Shown one piece after another: positions 44,611 through 56,100 of a stretch of DNA of 64,000 nt. Source of the DNA: Seiridium cupressi (Eukaryota > Ascomycota > Sordariomycetes > Amphisphaeriales > Sporocadaceae); assembly GCA_036674765.1 (NCBI GenBank), contig JARVKI010000018.1:1-64000 (forward strand), read 5' to 3'. Both the position numbers and the translations under genes were made by a program. Every line of letters starts with the position of its first letter. Position 1 is the stretch's first letter. Under the pieces are notes generated by a model, which saw only the letters and a program-made list of their open reading frames with translations, searched no databases and was not told the DNA's origin.

Positions 44611-46140
44611 ATGCTGCCCGCACCTGCGCCCGCGCTCACCACCGTGCGCGGCTTCGGCACTGCGTCGGTCGCCTCCGGAGACGACGATTCCGACTACTGT
44701 GCTACTCCACCGCTGTCGGCCCGTCGAGTTCGGAGCCACCGGATTGACGATGTTGTGAGCGCGAATTGCAGCCCGCTTCTTCGCGGCCGTCATTCGCCTG
44801 CTGTCAGCGGCATAGCAAAGCTGCGCATGCAGTTGGAGCCTCTCAGCCTGAACGACTCCCGTGCCAGCACTATGACAGTTTTCAGCGACAGTCGTGCAAC
44901 CACCATGACCCGTACCAACAGTCAGCAGAGCGCTTTCGGACGCAGCGACGATGATATGTCCGAGAATGGGTCGACTAGTTACGAGATCGCTTTGGAACAC
45001 GAGTTTGTTAGCGAGAGTGTCCATGAGAAGTCCAAGCTCGGTGTGATCGAGGGCGGACTTGTGCAGCGCAAAATGCAAGCAGATGACTTTGAGCCGCTGC
45101 GGTGTCTCGGCAAGGGGACATATGGGACCGTGCTCCTCGTCAGACAGCGCGCAACTGGACGTCTCTATGCGCAGAAGCAGTTCAAGAAGGCTTCAGTTGT
45201 GGTTCACAAGAAACTAGTCGAGCAGACAAAGACCGAGCGACAGATTCTTGAATCCGTCAACCGACATCCGTTTGTGGTCAAGTTGTTCTACGCATTTCAG
45301 GACCACGAGAAGCTCTACCTTATTCTTGAATACGGCCAAGGTGGGGAACTGTTCACCCACCTGAACACAGAGAAGATGTTCCCAGAGCCTGTAGCCGCTT
45401 TCTACATGGCACAGATGGTTCTTGCCCTCTCGCACCTGCACGACAACCTGGGCGTCATCTATCGTGACCTCAAGCCGGAGAACTGCCTTTTGGACGCGAA
45501 CGGAAATCTTTTGCTAACAGACTTTGGACTGTCTTCTCAAGTCCCAGCCGACGAGGATGACTGTTGCAAGTCGATCCTGGGCACAGTCGAGTACATGGCT
45601 CCTGAGGTCGTTCGTGGTGAGAAGTATGGCAAGGCTGTTGATTGGTGGTCATTCGGGGCCCTGGGCTATGACCTGATGACGGGTAACCCACCATTCCGGG
45701 GTGGCAACCACGCCAAGATCCAGCAGAACATCGTCAGTCAGAAGCTTGTGATGCCATACTTCCTCAGCCCGGATGCCAAGGATCTGCTTACGCGGCTTCT
45801 GAACAAGAACCCCAAGAAGCGTCTCGGGGGAAATATGCCCAAGGATCTTCAGACTATTAAGAAGCACCGATTCTTCCGTAAGATCGACTGGAAGAAGCTG
45901 GCGGCAAAGGAAGTCGAGCCTCCCATCCAGCCCATGATCACGGACCCCGAGCTTGCGGAGAACTTTGCACCTGAGTTCACCGATCTTCCACTCAGCCCAG
46001 TCATCACCGCCAAGGACCTCTGGAATGATGCTTCCTTGAAGGCCAAGGACGGCTTCAAAGAGGATCCCTTTGGCGGATTCAGCTATGTTGCCTCAAGCAG
46101 CCTGCTTGAAAATGCAGGATTTTTGACCACAGAGGCATGA
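44611..46140 (+). CDS. AGC-family serine/threonine kinase (S6K/Psk1-like)
   Basis: A single exon of 509 aa. Residues 1 to about 155 are Ser/Thr-rich and disordered. The kinase domain has the glycine loop GKGTYGTV (167-174), Lys189 in YAQKQFKK, YRDLKPEN (284-291), DFG (304-306) and APE (330-332). The AGC C-terminal extension ends with a turn-like segment and the hydrophobic motif FGGFSY (487-492), so Ser491 is the likely TORC-type site. The T-loop reads SILGTVEYMAPE: Ser321 stands where most AGC kinases have Thr, and Leu replaces the usual Cys. Fission-yeast Psk1 and animal S6K, of similar layout, act below TOR complex 1 on ribosomal protein S6; that role here is inference. Confidence 0.92.
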   Translation: MLPAPAPALTTVRGFGTASVASGDDDSDYCATPPLSARRVRSHRIDDVVSANCSPLLRGRHSPAVSGIAKLRMQLEPLSLNDSRASTMTVFSDSRATTMTRTNSQQSAFGRSDDDMSENGSTSYEIALEHEFVSESVHEKSKLGVIEGGLVQRKMQADDFEPLRCLGKGTYGTVLLVRQRATGRLYAQKQFKKASVVVHKKLVEQTKTERQILESVNRHPFVVKLFYAFQDHEKLYLILEYGQGGELFTHLNTEKMFPEPVAAFYMAQMVLALSHLHDNLGVIYRDLKPENCLLDANGNLLLTDFGLSSQVPADEDDCCKSILGTVEYMAPEVVRGEKYGKAVDWWSFGALGYDLMTGNPPFRGGNHAKIQQNIVSQKLVMPYFLSPDAKDLLTRLLNKNPKKRLGGNMPKDLQTIKKHRFFRKIDWKKLAAKEVEPPIQPMITDPELAENFAPEFTDLPLSPVITAKDLWNDASLKAKDGFKEDPFGGFSYVASSSLLENAGFLTTEA

Positions 46141-48643
46141 GGCTAAGGACACGTGTGCTTCGAAGGGTGTGGCGGAGCGCAGGATAAACTACTGCATAGA
46201 CACGGGAATGGCGCAACTGGTTTCTCTTCGAGGTGGACTAATGGAAGACTATCCTTTTGGACATCGTCAGATGCGTATCAGGGATACTTCGGGCACGAGA
46301 AGCAGGTTAATAGCACTTCGGATATAGATAAAGGTGGTCAAGGGTTACGAACTATGTTGGAGGCCTCCTAGTAGAGGTCGGTTTCGGCAATATATGGCGT
46401 ATCACGTCTGTACCTCTCCTATAAGCACAAACTCGGCATATGCATGGGTGACAACACAGCGGTGAAGTCGAATTCTACATGTTTCATCTTTGTGCCACGG
46501 CGCACGACGTTTCCTGGAAGCGAATCAGATCGCCCACAGATCTGCCCGAGTGGTGTCATCATCACATATCCTACCCGTTCCGGCAGGCTTGGACGGTCAA
46601 GTAAGAAGCCGTGCCCACAACAAACGGCAATTTCGTTAGCCAAGGCAGCGTGCTAGTGATCTTCGATGCCACGGTGATCTTCACTATCTAGCGGGAAACC
46701 CTCTCTGGACGTCCGGTCGTTGGCCTGATGACGCGCAATCGGCTCACCTCACTGTCTCGTACTGCATCTCCGAATCCAGATAATGACAATCATGTTGAGC
46801 GCCATGCATTCTCCATGCAGACTTAATCGATCAGATGCCATGGACATTATGGACGACTAGGAGGGATCGACATTCGTCATGGACATGCCACGGCAGCTAA
46901 CAAGTTGCGGAATTTCATTGAATACTAATGTACCCAGTGGTACCAGCTTCCCGCCATTATGCCCCCCAAAACCACTCTACTCCAGCCCGTATTGCCCTTT
47001 GCTAATTCGTGAATACGTGTTCACTAACACCGCCCCAAGGTATTCCCTAGTGTTTTATTTCGGTAAACAAGCCCAACTTCTGTGGGCAGCCCGTTGGACG
47101 AGCCCGTTTCTGTACGACATAGGTAGTCCTAGACTTGGGGGTCGAGTGCCCCTCTCAAGCTGGACAAGACCCAAGACTCTGGGCGTCCAATCACGACGAC
47201 CTGATTATTTTACAAAGCTTGACAAATCCACCAGGGTTCCATAAAAAGCTGGAGAGACGATGCAAGGTCAAGGCAACTTTATTGTACGAGACTTGTGCGC
47301 TCTTGTCCCTGAGATGAAGCCGTCTATTGACTTACCGGACACCGTCCGCCTTATTTGCTATTACGAGATAATGAGACTTGCTGTTGGCAAGTGACTGACT
47401 AACCAACTAACTAACCAACTAGAGCCCGGAGTCACCCCAGCCGGCCTCATCCACTGGCCCGGAAAATCAAGCCCAAGTTTTCGAACTCAGTCTCCAATCA
47501 TAAACCTAATTTTTGCCCGTCTCATTGCCCGTAACGGTGCTGTGGATATGCTTCTGGCTTCTATACGCTCGCTGCTAGCCGAGTTGGGCAAACCAGGTCG
47601 CCAAGAAGGCGTGCAAGCTGCTGCTTTCGCATACCTGAACCAGCGCCAGCAGAAATCCTCCGGGCGTTGATGACTACCTAGCTTATGTTGTGAAAGGTTT
47701 CGTCCCATCACAAGCCTTCCACGCGAGTGCCGGAGGTGCGCACAATGCCCTAGCCGGGCAGAGTACCATGGACTGGAGGTGCAGTAACAAGCGGCGTTTG
47801 ATCATCCACACCAATCACACCCGCGCAAGATCCAGCCCTGCTGCTAAATCTAGTCGAATGCCATGCAGCCTGTCAGCCCCTGCAGTGCTGCCAACACTTC
47901 TCTGCTCCTCGGCATTCCTTAGAGTCGTCACGCATCGTGGCTGTGCCTCTATATGTGTATCCCTTTGGGCTGTTTCCGGCAGCTTGGCCCTGCAGCTGGC
48001 CCCCCTCAGGCTCTCGGATACCGACCGAGCACCATCAATAATCTTCCCGCTTAGTGTCAGCACCAGTCAATATACCGCTAGGGGTACCGTCAATACAGAC
48101 AAATGGCCGGACTATCGACTGCAGTTCTGCGGTAAAACACCCGCCCTCGTCGTCATCTTCCCAATATCGATATATTCCCTGAGCACGAACGCACAAGGGT
48201 TCAAAAGGGGACCCAACTCCCCATCATATTCCATTGTCTGACTTTACTTGCAACCCTGCCGCCGCCACGTCTACCCGCAAATACATGACATACTAACTAG
48301 GTTCCTATTTACGGTTGACCTTTGACTAAGTTCGAGGCTCGGGATACTGCACATACTAAATTCAGCCCAGCCGCCCGTGTAATCTGGCTAAGCGTTGCTT
48401 ACTTCAGCCTCGCTCGTGTCTTCTCTTCTAGCCCGCGCGCCAGGCCATTTCCTCCCTGGAAATTGACCCTGTGGCTTGCATTCTTAGGATAAGAAAAGCA
48501 CACATACGCTTGGCATCTCGTCAATTCCTGTCAAAGGAGAACGAGGACACACCTCAACTTTCTTGACCTCTTTTGCTCCAAGCTAGAGGCTGAATCCCCT
48601 CAATTAAGACACCAGCCATATAAACAATAAAGTTCAGGACAGT
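46141..48643. other. Intergenic region
   Basis: About 2.5 kb with no recognised gene. A tandem tetranucleotide-like run of AACC/AACT units lies at 47393-47420. A 66-codon open stretch at about 47474-47670 on the plus strand has coding-like composition (ARLIARNGAVDMLLASIRSL) but no clear start or homologue I know. A larger open frame at 47690-48241 looks non-coding. The end contains the promoter of the next gene. Confidence 0.45.
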
Positions 48644-50155
48644 ATGCGCTCTACTTTCACGACTGCGGCCCTGTGTAAGTCAATGTAACTGAATCCGATT
48701 TGAATTGCGGCGATTGGACATCCAGAGGTTGATTTAGGGCGACGTGCTTTGGCTGACACGTATTCCAGCCGCTTTCGTGTATAGCACGCTGACCTCAGCA
48801 ACCGTTCAACGGACCTGCCAAACCAGCGACATATGCTTTAGTATAGCAGTTCCAGAGTCCGCTGCCTCGTCTGGCAGCGGCAATCTCTACTTCCAGATTG
48901 AAGGCCCTACTTCGTACTCATGGATTGCATTGGGCACTGGCCAGCAGATGTCTGGCTCCAACATGTTCATCATGTACACTGATGGCAGTGGAAATGTCAC
49001 CATCTCACCACGTCTAGGCACAAACCATGTGATGCCCACCGAGGACACGAGCTCGAATGCAGCTGACCTAACGCTACTTGCTGGCTCTGGTGTCGATGGG
49101 AACACCATGCGAGCCAATGTTCTATGCACAAACTGCGATAAATGGGACGGTGGCGAGATGAGCCTGAGTAGCACGAGTGCGTCCTGGATTGCTGCATGGA
49201 AAAGCGGTAGCTCGCTAGACACCACGAGCAAGAGTGCAAGTATCCAGCAGCACGACGAGGACCCAGGTTCATTCACTGTTGATCTTACTGGAGCAACTGT
49301 GTCTTCCGACTCGAATCCATTCGCCGCCGCGAGTGGCAACAGCAGCAGCGGCGGCGACAGCAGCTCTGGAAGCTCTGGCAGCGGCAGTACTGGCTCGGAT
49401 TCTGGATCGGGCTCTTCCAGCGGCAGCATCAGCCAGAATACTGGCAGTAGCCAAACGCCGCAGCTAATTGCTGCTCACGGCACAATTATGGCTATCACTT
49501 TCGTCATCATGTATCCAATCGGCTCGATCCTCATGCCACTCCTGGGAAAATGGGCCATCCACGCTGCATGGCAGATCGTGAGCTTCCTCCTGATGTGGGC
49601 TGGGTTCGGGTTGGGCGTTGTCGTCGCGAAGCGAACTTTCTACGTAAGTTGATCATTGAGACATGGCGCTACTACATTCACTCGAAAATCTCATCACAGA
49701 GCCTAATCAGAAAACAGAATTTCTCCGCTACCCACACGCAGCTCGGTACAGTTGTGGTCGTTCTGATGGTTGCTCAGCCTGCTCTTGGCTTCATTCACCA
49801 TCGCCGGTACCTCGCGACCCAGCGTCGTACCCTGGTCTCTACAGCGCATTTGGCATATGGACGCATCCTGATGGCACTCGGTGTCATCAACGGCGGACTT
49901 GGTCTTCGACTCGCCGGCGCGTCTCAGTCTCTCATCACCGCATACAGTGTCGTCGCTGCAATCATTGCCGTGGTCTACCTTGCGGTAAAGCTGTTCACTC
50001 AATGGAGACAGCGCAAGACCGGTAACGGGGTCGCCAAGATTGGTTCGAACGGCACGACTGGTAGGCGAGATAAGTATAGCCAAGCACAGGGTGACGAGAT
50101 CGAGTTGCCAAGACACCCAAACGGGAATGAGCGACAGGGTGGATCTGGATATTAA
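48644..50155 (+). CDS. DOMON (cellobiose-dehydrogenase-type cytochrome) plus cytochrome b561 membrane protein
   Basis: Exons 48644-48674, 48769-49643 and 49718-50155 give 447 aa; introns are 94 bp (phase 1) and 74 bp (phase 0). The signal peptide (MRSTFTTAALSAFVYSTLTS) is split by intron 1. A DOMON/CDH-cytochrome domain follows (about 22-180), with likely heme ligands Met in GTGQQMSG and His in TNHVMP. A Ser/Gly-rich linker of about 45 residues leads to a b561 region of five predicted membrane helices with His in IAAHGTIM, IHAAWQ, THTQLG and AHLAYGR. The C-terminal tail is hydrophilic and cytosolic. Such fusions are thought to move electrons across the plasma membrane, perhaps for extracellular iron or lignocellulose redox chemistry. 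No cellulose dehydrogenase gene is nearby. Confidence 0.9.
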
Positions 50156-51098
50156 GGGCCAATGGCCCCGAATCTTGGTAGGGTAAACCTGATTATAAGG
50201 AGGTCAAGGCGCTGGAGTTGTGGATTTAAAGAATACATCAAAGAGAGATGGTTATTTTTCTTGTCTTCCCTTGTTTAAGTGACTGTTGATATGCGCAACC
50301 GTCGACCACACCCCATCCGTCGCCGCATACAATGTACAGGGTGCCCAAAATGGCGAGTGATGCAACGTGATGAATCTTTCCGAATGCTGGGTTTTAACCA
50401 GGGCAATGTCTCGGCTGATCGTAGTAAGCGAAACCTGGGTGCAGGTAACCACGAGCAGCGCATGTTGCGGTTAGTGGGGGTCTACCATTATAGTATCAAC
50501 CAGGCTGATCTGATTGGAAAACAATCGTAGTCTTTTCTCCTGCGCTTACAGACGTTGCACAAAAATCAGGTTGCGTACAGCTAGTAGGTCATCGCATCGC
50601 TGTCTAATTTTATGCTAATGCTCGCCAGTTCGCGCCGTTCCCTGATTAGAGACTCTCAAGCCACAAATATGCTCTCCAAAGGAATGTGCTTATTTCCACT
50701 GATAAGGTAAAACAGGGCCATCGAAGACGAGACCGGGTACATATAAGAATATTGAATGCCCAAGCAGCAGTGAAGTACCTATGCTCACAAGACTACGCGA
50801 GTCTGGCTGTATTAGCTGGCATCGTGGGAAGATCGAGTTAGAGAACTATCCTTGTCCCCTATTGGTAGCTCGATGAGCCAATAAATGCGCCAACGCGGGA
50901 GAATTCCATATACTTGGTTGAGCCGAATAGCGCAAGTATCGTGACTACAGCAGACTTATGATGCTAAGAACCCCGACAAACCCACCCAAGTCCGCGAATT
51001 CGTGACATCTCAAACATAACTTGTTTTCGTACCAGAATACTGGACGCAAAAACCCTCCTCGCCTACAGAGGCTTTGCCGTGACGGTGTAGCGATCACC
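50156..51098. other. Intergenic region
   Basis: About 900 bp between two plus-strand genes. Only short frames without motifs; no gene or repeat recognised. Confidence 0.5.
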
Positions 51099-52178
51099 AT
51101 GGTTCGTCATGACGGGGTGGCCATTATTAACCAATACAAGTCGAATGAAGCCGAGTTCAAGGACTGGCTAGACGCGGAAACCCAGAGACATGGGTTCTGG
51201 CCCCGTAGCCGCTCTGGTCTGCGCGGCCTGGAAGAGCAGGTCCAGTTCCGTAAGCCGCTTTCTGGAGTTACTTTCTGCCCTTTATAGCCCGCTTGAGGAG
51301 TGATCGTTTCCTGGTTGAATGTTCCTAACTCTTGAAAAAGAAAAGTTGAAAAATCTTTTGAGTTGGATTTTAGCCTCTGATCAATCAGTCAAGCCCACTC
51401 CGAAGAAGAAAATCGCTAACTCCCAGACGCTATAGTGTCGTCCCTTCGAGATCCCGTCGACGTGCCGCCGCGGAGCGTCAGTCACCTCCGCATGGCCATC
51501 CAGGGCCGGCAGCAGAGCCAAGAGTCGCACGGATATATAATTGGTGTCCTGGAGTGGGCTCTAGGCGTGCTAGAGCCAATGGAACCAGGGAGGCCGCAGC
51601 CTCGCACCCCATCGTTATCCCCGTCACCAGCCTCTCCCCGCAGATCTGTCGGTGGCGAGACTCGTGACGACGTGAGGGCAGGCGTGGTGCGCAAACGACG
51701 GACCTGCCCTGCTCGCGTCGACGGTTTCGAGGACTGGCAGTACCCCTTACCAGATAATGTGGACCTGGATATGGATGATCTCGTAGAAGAGTTCAGCACA
51801 GCGACGGAGATGCTCGGCGTGCGGCTGGACATCGTGAGCGACCGCGGTAGGGCCGTCGCAGTCGAGGTCGGATATCCGACGAGGAGTCTCCCCTACACAA
51901 GCTGGGCCGGCACCGTCATCGACGCGGAGCGGATGCGTGCGTTCGCTTGGCTGGTCGAGTTCCTCCAGGACTACGAACGGGTCAGTCGGCTCCCAAGTGC
52001 TCGGGATTCATTGGAGTTCATGCTAGAGGCCGAGCTGGGCCGCGATGAGATACACATTCGGAGGCTCACGAAAGATGAGAGGATGAGGAGGGCAGGAAGA
52101 AGTGCAACAGATTCCGAGGATGAGAGGAATTGTGGCTTGGCGCATGCTGATTCCGATTCGACGATAGATAACATGTAA
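51099..52178 (+). CDS. DUF6604-like protein, short form
   Basis: Two exons, 51099-51249 and 51436-52178, give 297 aa. The 186-bp intron has a GTAAGC donor, GCTAAC near the 3' end and a TATAG acceptor. The N-terminus MVRHDGVAIINQYKSNEAEF then KDWLDAETQRHGF resembles the start of DUF6604 (a Tyr-Lys helix followed by an FxxWL motif and a Gly-Phe/Tyr). After the splice, SVSHLRMAIQGRQQSQESHG then YIIGVLEWALGVLEP fits the second DUF6604 helix pair. DUF6604 proteins in fungi are often much longer, so this one is short or truncated; its second half (VDGFEDWQYPLPDNVDLDMD) is acidic and not recognised. Function of the domain is unknown. The upstream ATG is the first in the frame but unproven. Confidence 0.6.
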
Positions 52179-53170
52179 CTAGAAACTGATTCCTCGGAAG
52201 ATGCTTGGATAAACATTATTGCTCCGCGGGGATTCCATTGCAAGGCCTGCAGTACTTTAGCTCAAGAAAGATGTTGCAGCAGGTCGTTGAATAGGAGCAA
52301 AACAGCCAGTATGAGATTGATGATTGGCGAAAAGCGATGACTTTGGGTGTCAACTTGATAGTCAATGTGGATATTGCTCACGTTGACGAATGTGACGGAC
52401 TGAACAGTGATTTACATCTAGTCGCTCAGTAGGTCTTTGTACACATTTGGTGAAACCTGTGATACTCGATTGGGAAATCCAAAGGAGCTTTCCCAATTTT
52501 AGCGAATTCCCTACACTCCCAGTCGAATTCGTTATCTGGACTAGTATATACTTGCTGACAGTTGAGCGACTCTATATTTGCAATGCATATTAGGCTCATC
52601 AGTAAGACTATCGGCGTCTGCATTGGGTCACAATTCCTGAAATGATCGCAGAAGCTCGAGATTTCGTACTACTCCACATGCCCTATGCGGACCTATATCA
52701 ACTAATGCTAACCCATGTTCGATTGAGTGCCCATAATAGGCCGACCTTTGTCTATCGCTTGATGGACTTTTGATATGAATGGCGAAAAGGAAAAAATATT
52801 GATAGATGAAGGCTAAAAACAAAATAAAAGCAGTGCTGCTCCAGTGATGAATGATGACTTTCTAAACCTTAGGCCGTTCCATGCAGTACCGAATATAAAA
52901 GGTATTCAAAGAAGAGAAATAAACAGATCAATGAAGGACCAAATGCAGGCTGATGCAATGCCATCGAAGATACATGCTTTATGCAGACTTCTTCTCGTTC
53001 GCTCCATCCCATGGCTTGATATCCAAGTCCTCGTTATCCATCAGCTTGCTCTCTATTAACAACGCCCTCTGCTTCACCCATCCTGCGCTGTAAGTTCCAT
53101 CGGTGAAAGGCAATCCAATATTTGTTACACGTTTCTTTTCCGCGTCGTTGGCCTTTTGGTTGGCATTTTT
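52179..53170. other. Intergenic region
   Basis: About 1 kb between convergent genes, AT-leaning, with only short frames. No gene recognised; it should contain both 3' ends. Confidence 0.5.
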
Positions 53171-56100
53171 CTAAAATGCATGCCCCTGCTGTGTAGAGTT
53201 GAAGCCTGGTCGCCCTGGCTGTTGTGCCGTCCGCGGACTTTGCCCAGGTGACGCATACTGAGGCGAAAACTGACCCTGCTGGGGAATGAAGCCTGGGCTG
53301 GGAAAGGCTCCCTGTCTAGGTGACCCAAAAGCAGCCGGGCTTGCCCATCCTGCCCCGCCATGAACACTTGGGCTCGGTAGCGCCTGAGGGAACCCATAGG
53401 AGGACTGTGGCCCAGGTGATTGGCGACCGAGGTTTGAGTACATTCCAGACGGCGGGGGCATTCCCGGCGACGGCATGGGTTGCTGGAAGTTTTGCATCAC
53501 CTGTTGCTGTTGGCGCGCATTGATAGCTTGTTGTACCGCCTGTCCGCTATAACCCTGTCGCATTTGTTGCTTCTCTCTCTCCCGAGCCTCAATGGCACCA
53601 ATCAAGCCTCCGTCTGATTGAGGCGCGTTCCTGTTCCCAGCCATGCTGATGAGAGGCGTGCCCGTCATTCTTGCAACATGTTCCTGCTCTCGCGCAGAGA
53701 GGTGCGCCTCTCCGCTTTGTTGTCCGCCCAGCACAGCACCAGCACCTCTTGAGCTTGGCCTCTGGAGAAGGTCCTGAGAGTTGCTACGGCTATGAGCATG
53801 CATATAGTCTCGACCATGACCACGATCAAGCGGCGGAGTCGGGGTACCGGCACGATAGGCATTGAGGGTATTCGCGGACGGTTGGCGTTGATGAGAGTAA
53901 AGAGGCATTGCGGCGGTAGCTGCTCGTTGCTGAACGAATTGCTCAGCGGTGAGACCCGGGCTAGAGCCGCTGGGTCCAGCGGAAGCCCCTGGAGGTTGCC
54001 AGATCACACTCCTCCTCTGGACCGTCTCATCAGATGCATTGCGCCCGTGGGTCATGTCACCACCTGGAGATCTCTTGGGTGCGCCAGGACCAGGCGAGAA
54101 GGAGCGCGGGCCAGGAGAGAACGACCCCTGCAGTGGTGCCACATTCGGCGTCGGCGTCTTGCTCCTCGACTGATTGGCGGCATAGTTGAAAGTCGGGCCA
54201 AAGTCAATGCTGGGTACGTCGGGTTCCGGCCTCGACTGTCCTATGCTGTCGTCACCAACGGTTCGAAGCACACCTGCCCGGGGTCGTTCAACAGACGCCC
54301 CAGAGTCGGTAGACGGCCTTGTACTAGCATAGTCCGGAGACCCAGTAGAATCGTAGTTACTGCTGGTCGTACTCTGGATAGTGTCGTTACGCTGTCTGCC
54401 GGACTGCGGTGTCGCCCTACCGCTAGACCCGGGGCCATGTATATGTGCTACGATATTTGGGTCAATGGCACGTGTGAAGCTGCCATTGCTTGACGCCGTC
54501 GGTGAGGTTGGAAAGTCCTCGTTCGGACGATTTCGATGTGCCAGGCTATCACCTCGAGCTGGCAGTGGCTTTCTCTGGACAGGCGGAGAAGTGTTCAATG
54601 GAGGTGGGGATCGCATTCCGCTGGGTGAATTGGGACGACCCCCTTGTCCCGGTGGCCCAGGCGGTCCCCGATACATGTTTGCAGGTGGGTTGTGTGGTAG
54701 TCCCCGAGGCGGTGGGCCCATGTTGTTAGGTGGGCCGCCTCGACCGTATGGGGGCATGTTCGGTGGCGGCCCACGACCTGGTGGCAAGTTTTGGGGCTGT
54801 CCTCGCCCTGGCGGAGGACGGCTCTGCGGACCTGGACCGGGACCTAGGGGTGGGCTTCTCATTTCTTGCGGTCCGGGAGTACCCGCTTGGAAGCCGGGAC
54901 TCGGTCTTCTTAGCCCAGGACTCGGGGGTGCCATGGTCTGGTTGAGCGGCGACTTGGATCGTTGTTTGCTGAGTTCGAGGGACGGAGGCGGCAAGCCAGG
55001 GGATCGGGGTTTGTTGTCCCTTATATCTTCACGAAAGCCGGTATTAGCATTCATTCCAGGTTTGGTGCCGTGAGCAGCATGTACCATTGGTGGACCATGT
55101 TGGTCATTTTGAGTGGCGACCGGGCTGTGGTCCTCGGTCCTGCCGTCGTTGATCCAGCCTTCCTGTTGAGCCACTCCTTCAATACCTCCAGCCTGAGCAA
55201 GCTGGGCTAAAGTAGTGCTGGACATCCGGCTATTAGCGCGGCGTAGTTCCGGCGAGTGGTAAGGACGCTGTTGAGGTTTCTCTCCTGGTGCGTGGGTGAA
55301 AGCCGGAGGCTGAGACACTGGCTCGGGCGTTTCCAGATGCCGCATTCCTTCCAGAGCACGGGAGTCTGGCTCCCTTTCCTCGTCCGAACTGACACGTTCG
55401 GGAGTCGATGCAAGATCATTCACGAAGTTGCGGGCCGGGTTAGGTCCTCGTCCCGAGGGGCTATCCCCGATGGGGCTGGCCATATGAGGCGGAGGTTGTG
55501 GAGGAGCACCTCCCGGGAGGTTCGAATCCGACGCATTTCTAGTGTGACTGGATTTCAAGGCACTGGCCATGGCTGAGGGGCCGCGCTCAGCGCGTTGGAT
55601 AGGCGGGGCCGAATCCGTCCTTGTTGGAGGCCGAGCCGTGAGTGACATGGACCGCGATGAGCGGACTGGTGATGGGCCGCCTTCAGCAAAACCGACACGA
55701 GGCTTTCCGCCCACCTCAGTAGCCGGACCGAAGCTCAGCCTCTTGCTCCGGCTATTTGTACGGCTATGAGTACTACCGGTCGGAGTATCGTCCACGGTCG
55801 TCATGCGCTGCCCAGTCAGGTCCTTGAGCTGTTTCTTCCAGTCTCTTTCCGACCAGCCCGAGCTTCCATCTTGGAGAATCAGAGATGTGACGTCTAAGAT
55901 CTCTAGATAGCCATAACGTTTGTGTTTAGGCATAGCAAACATGAGTGACCGCGAGTCAATCGTACTTGCAACCAGCCTTCCAGGTCGACCGTACAGTCCA
56001 AAAGTATCCCATGTCGGGAAAAGAAACTGCAGCATCATGCCGAAGCCGCTAACAGCGGGGTGGACCTCGGGCATGATGAACACAAAGCCTTCGGTCGAAG

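Noticed and set aside
47690..48241. 183-codon plus-strand frame
   Set aside because: Ser/Thr-rich composition without a domain, antisense frame partly open too, and promoter-like position; most likely non-coding.
54381..55073. 230-codon Gly-rich frame opposite the CAF120-like gene
   Set aside because: It is the reverse image of the Pro/Gly-rich low-complexity part of the real gene.
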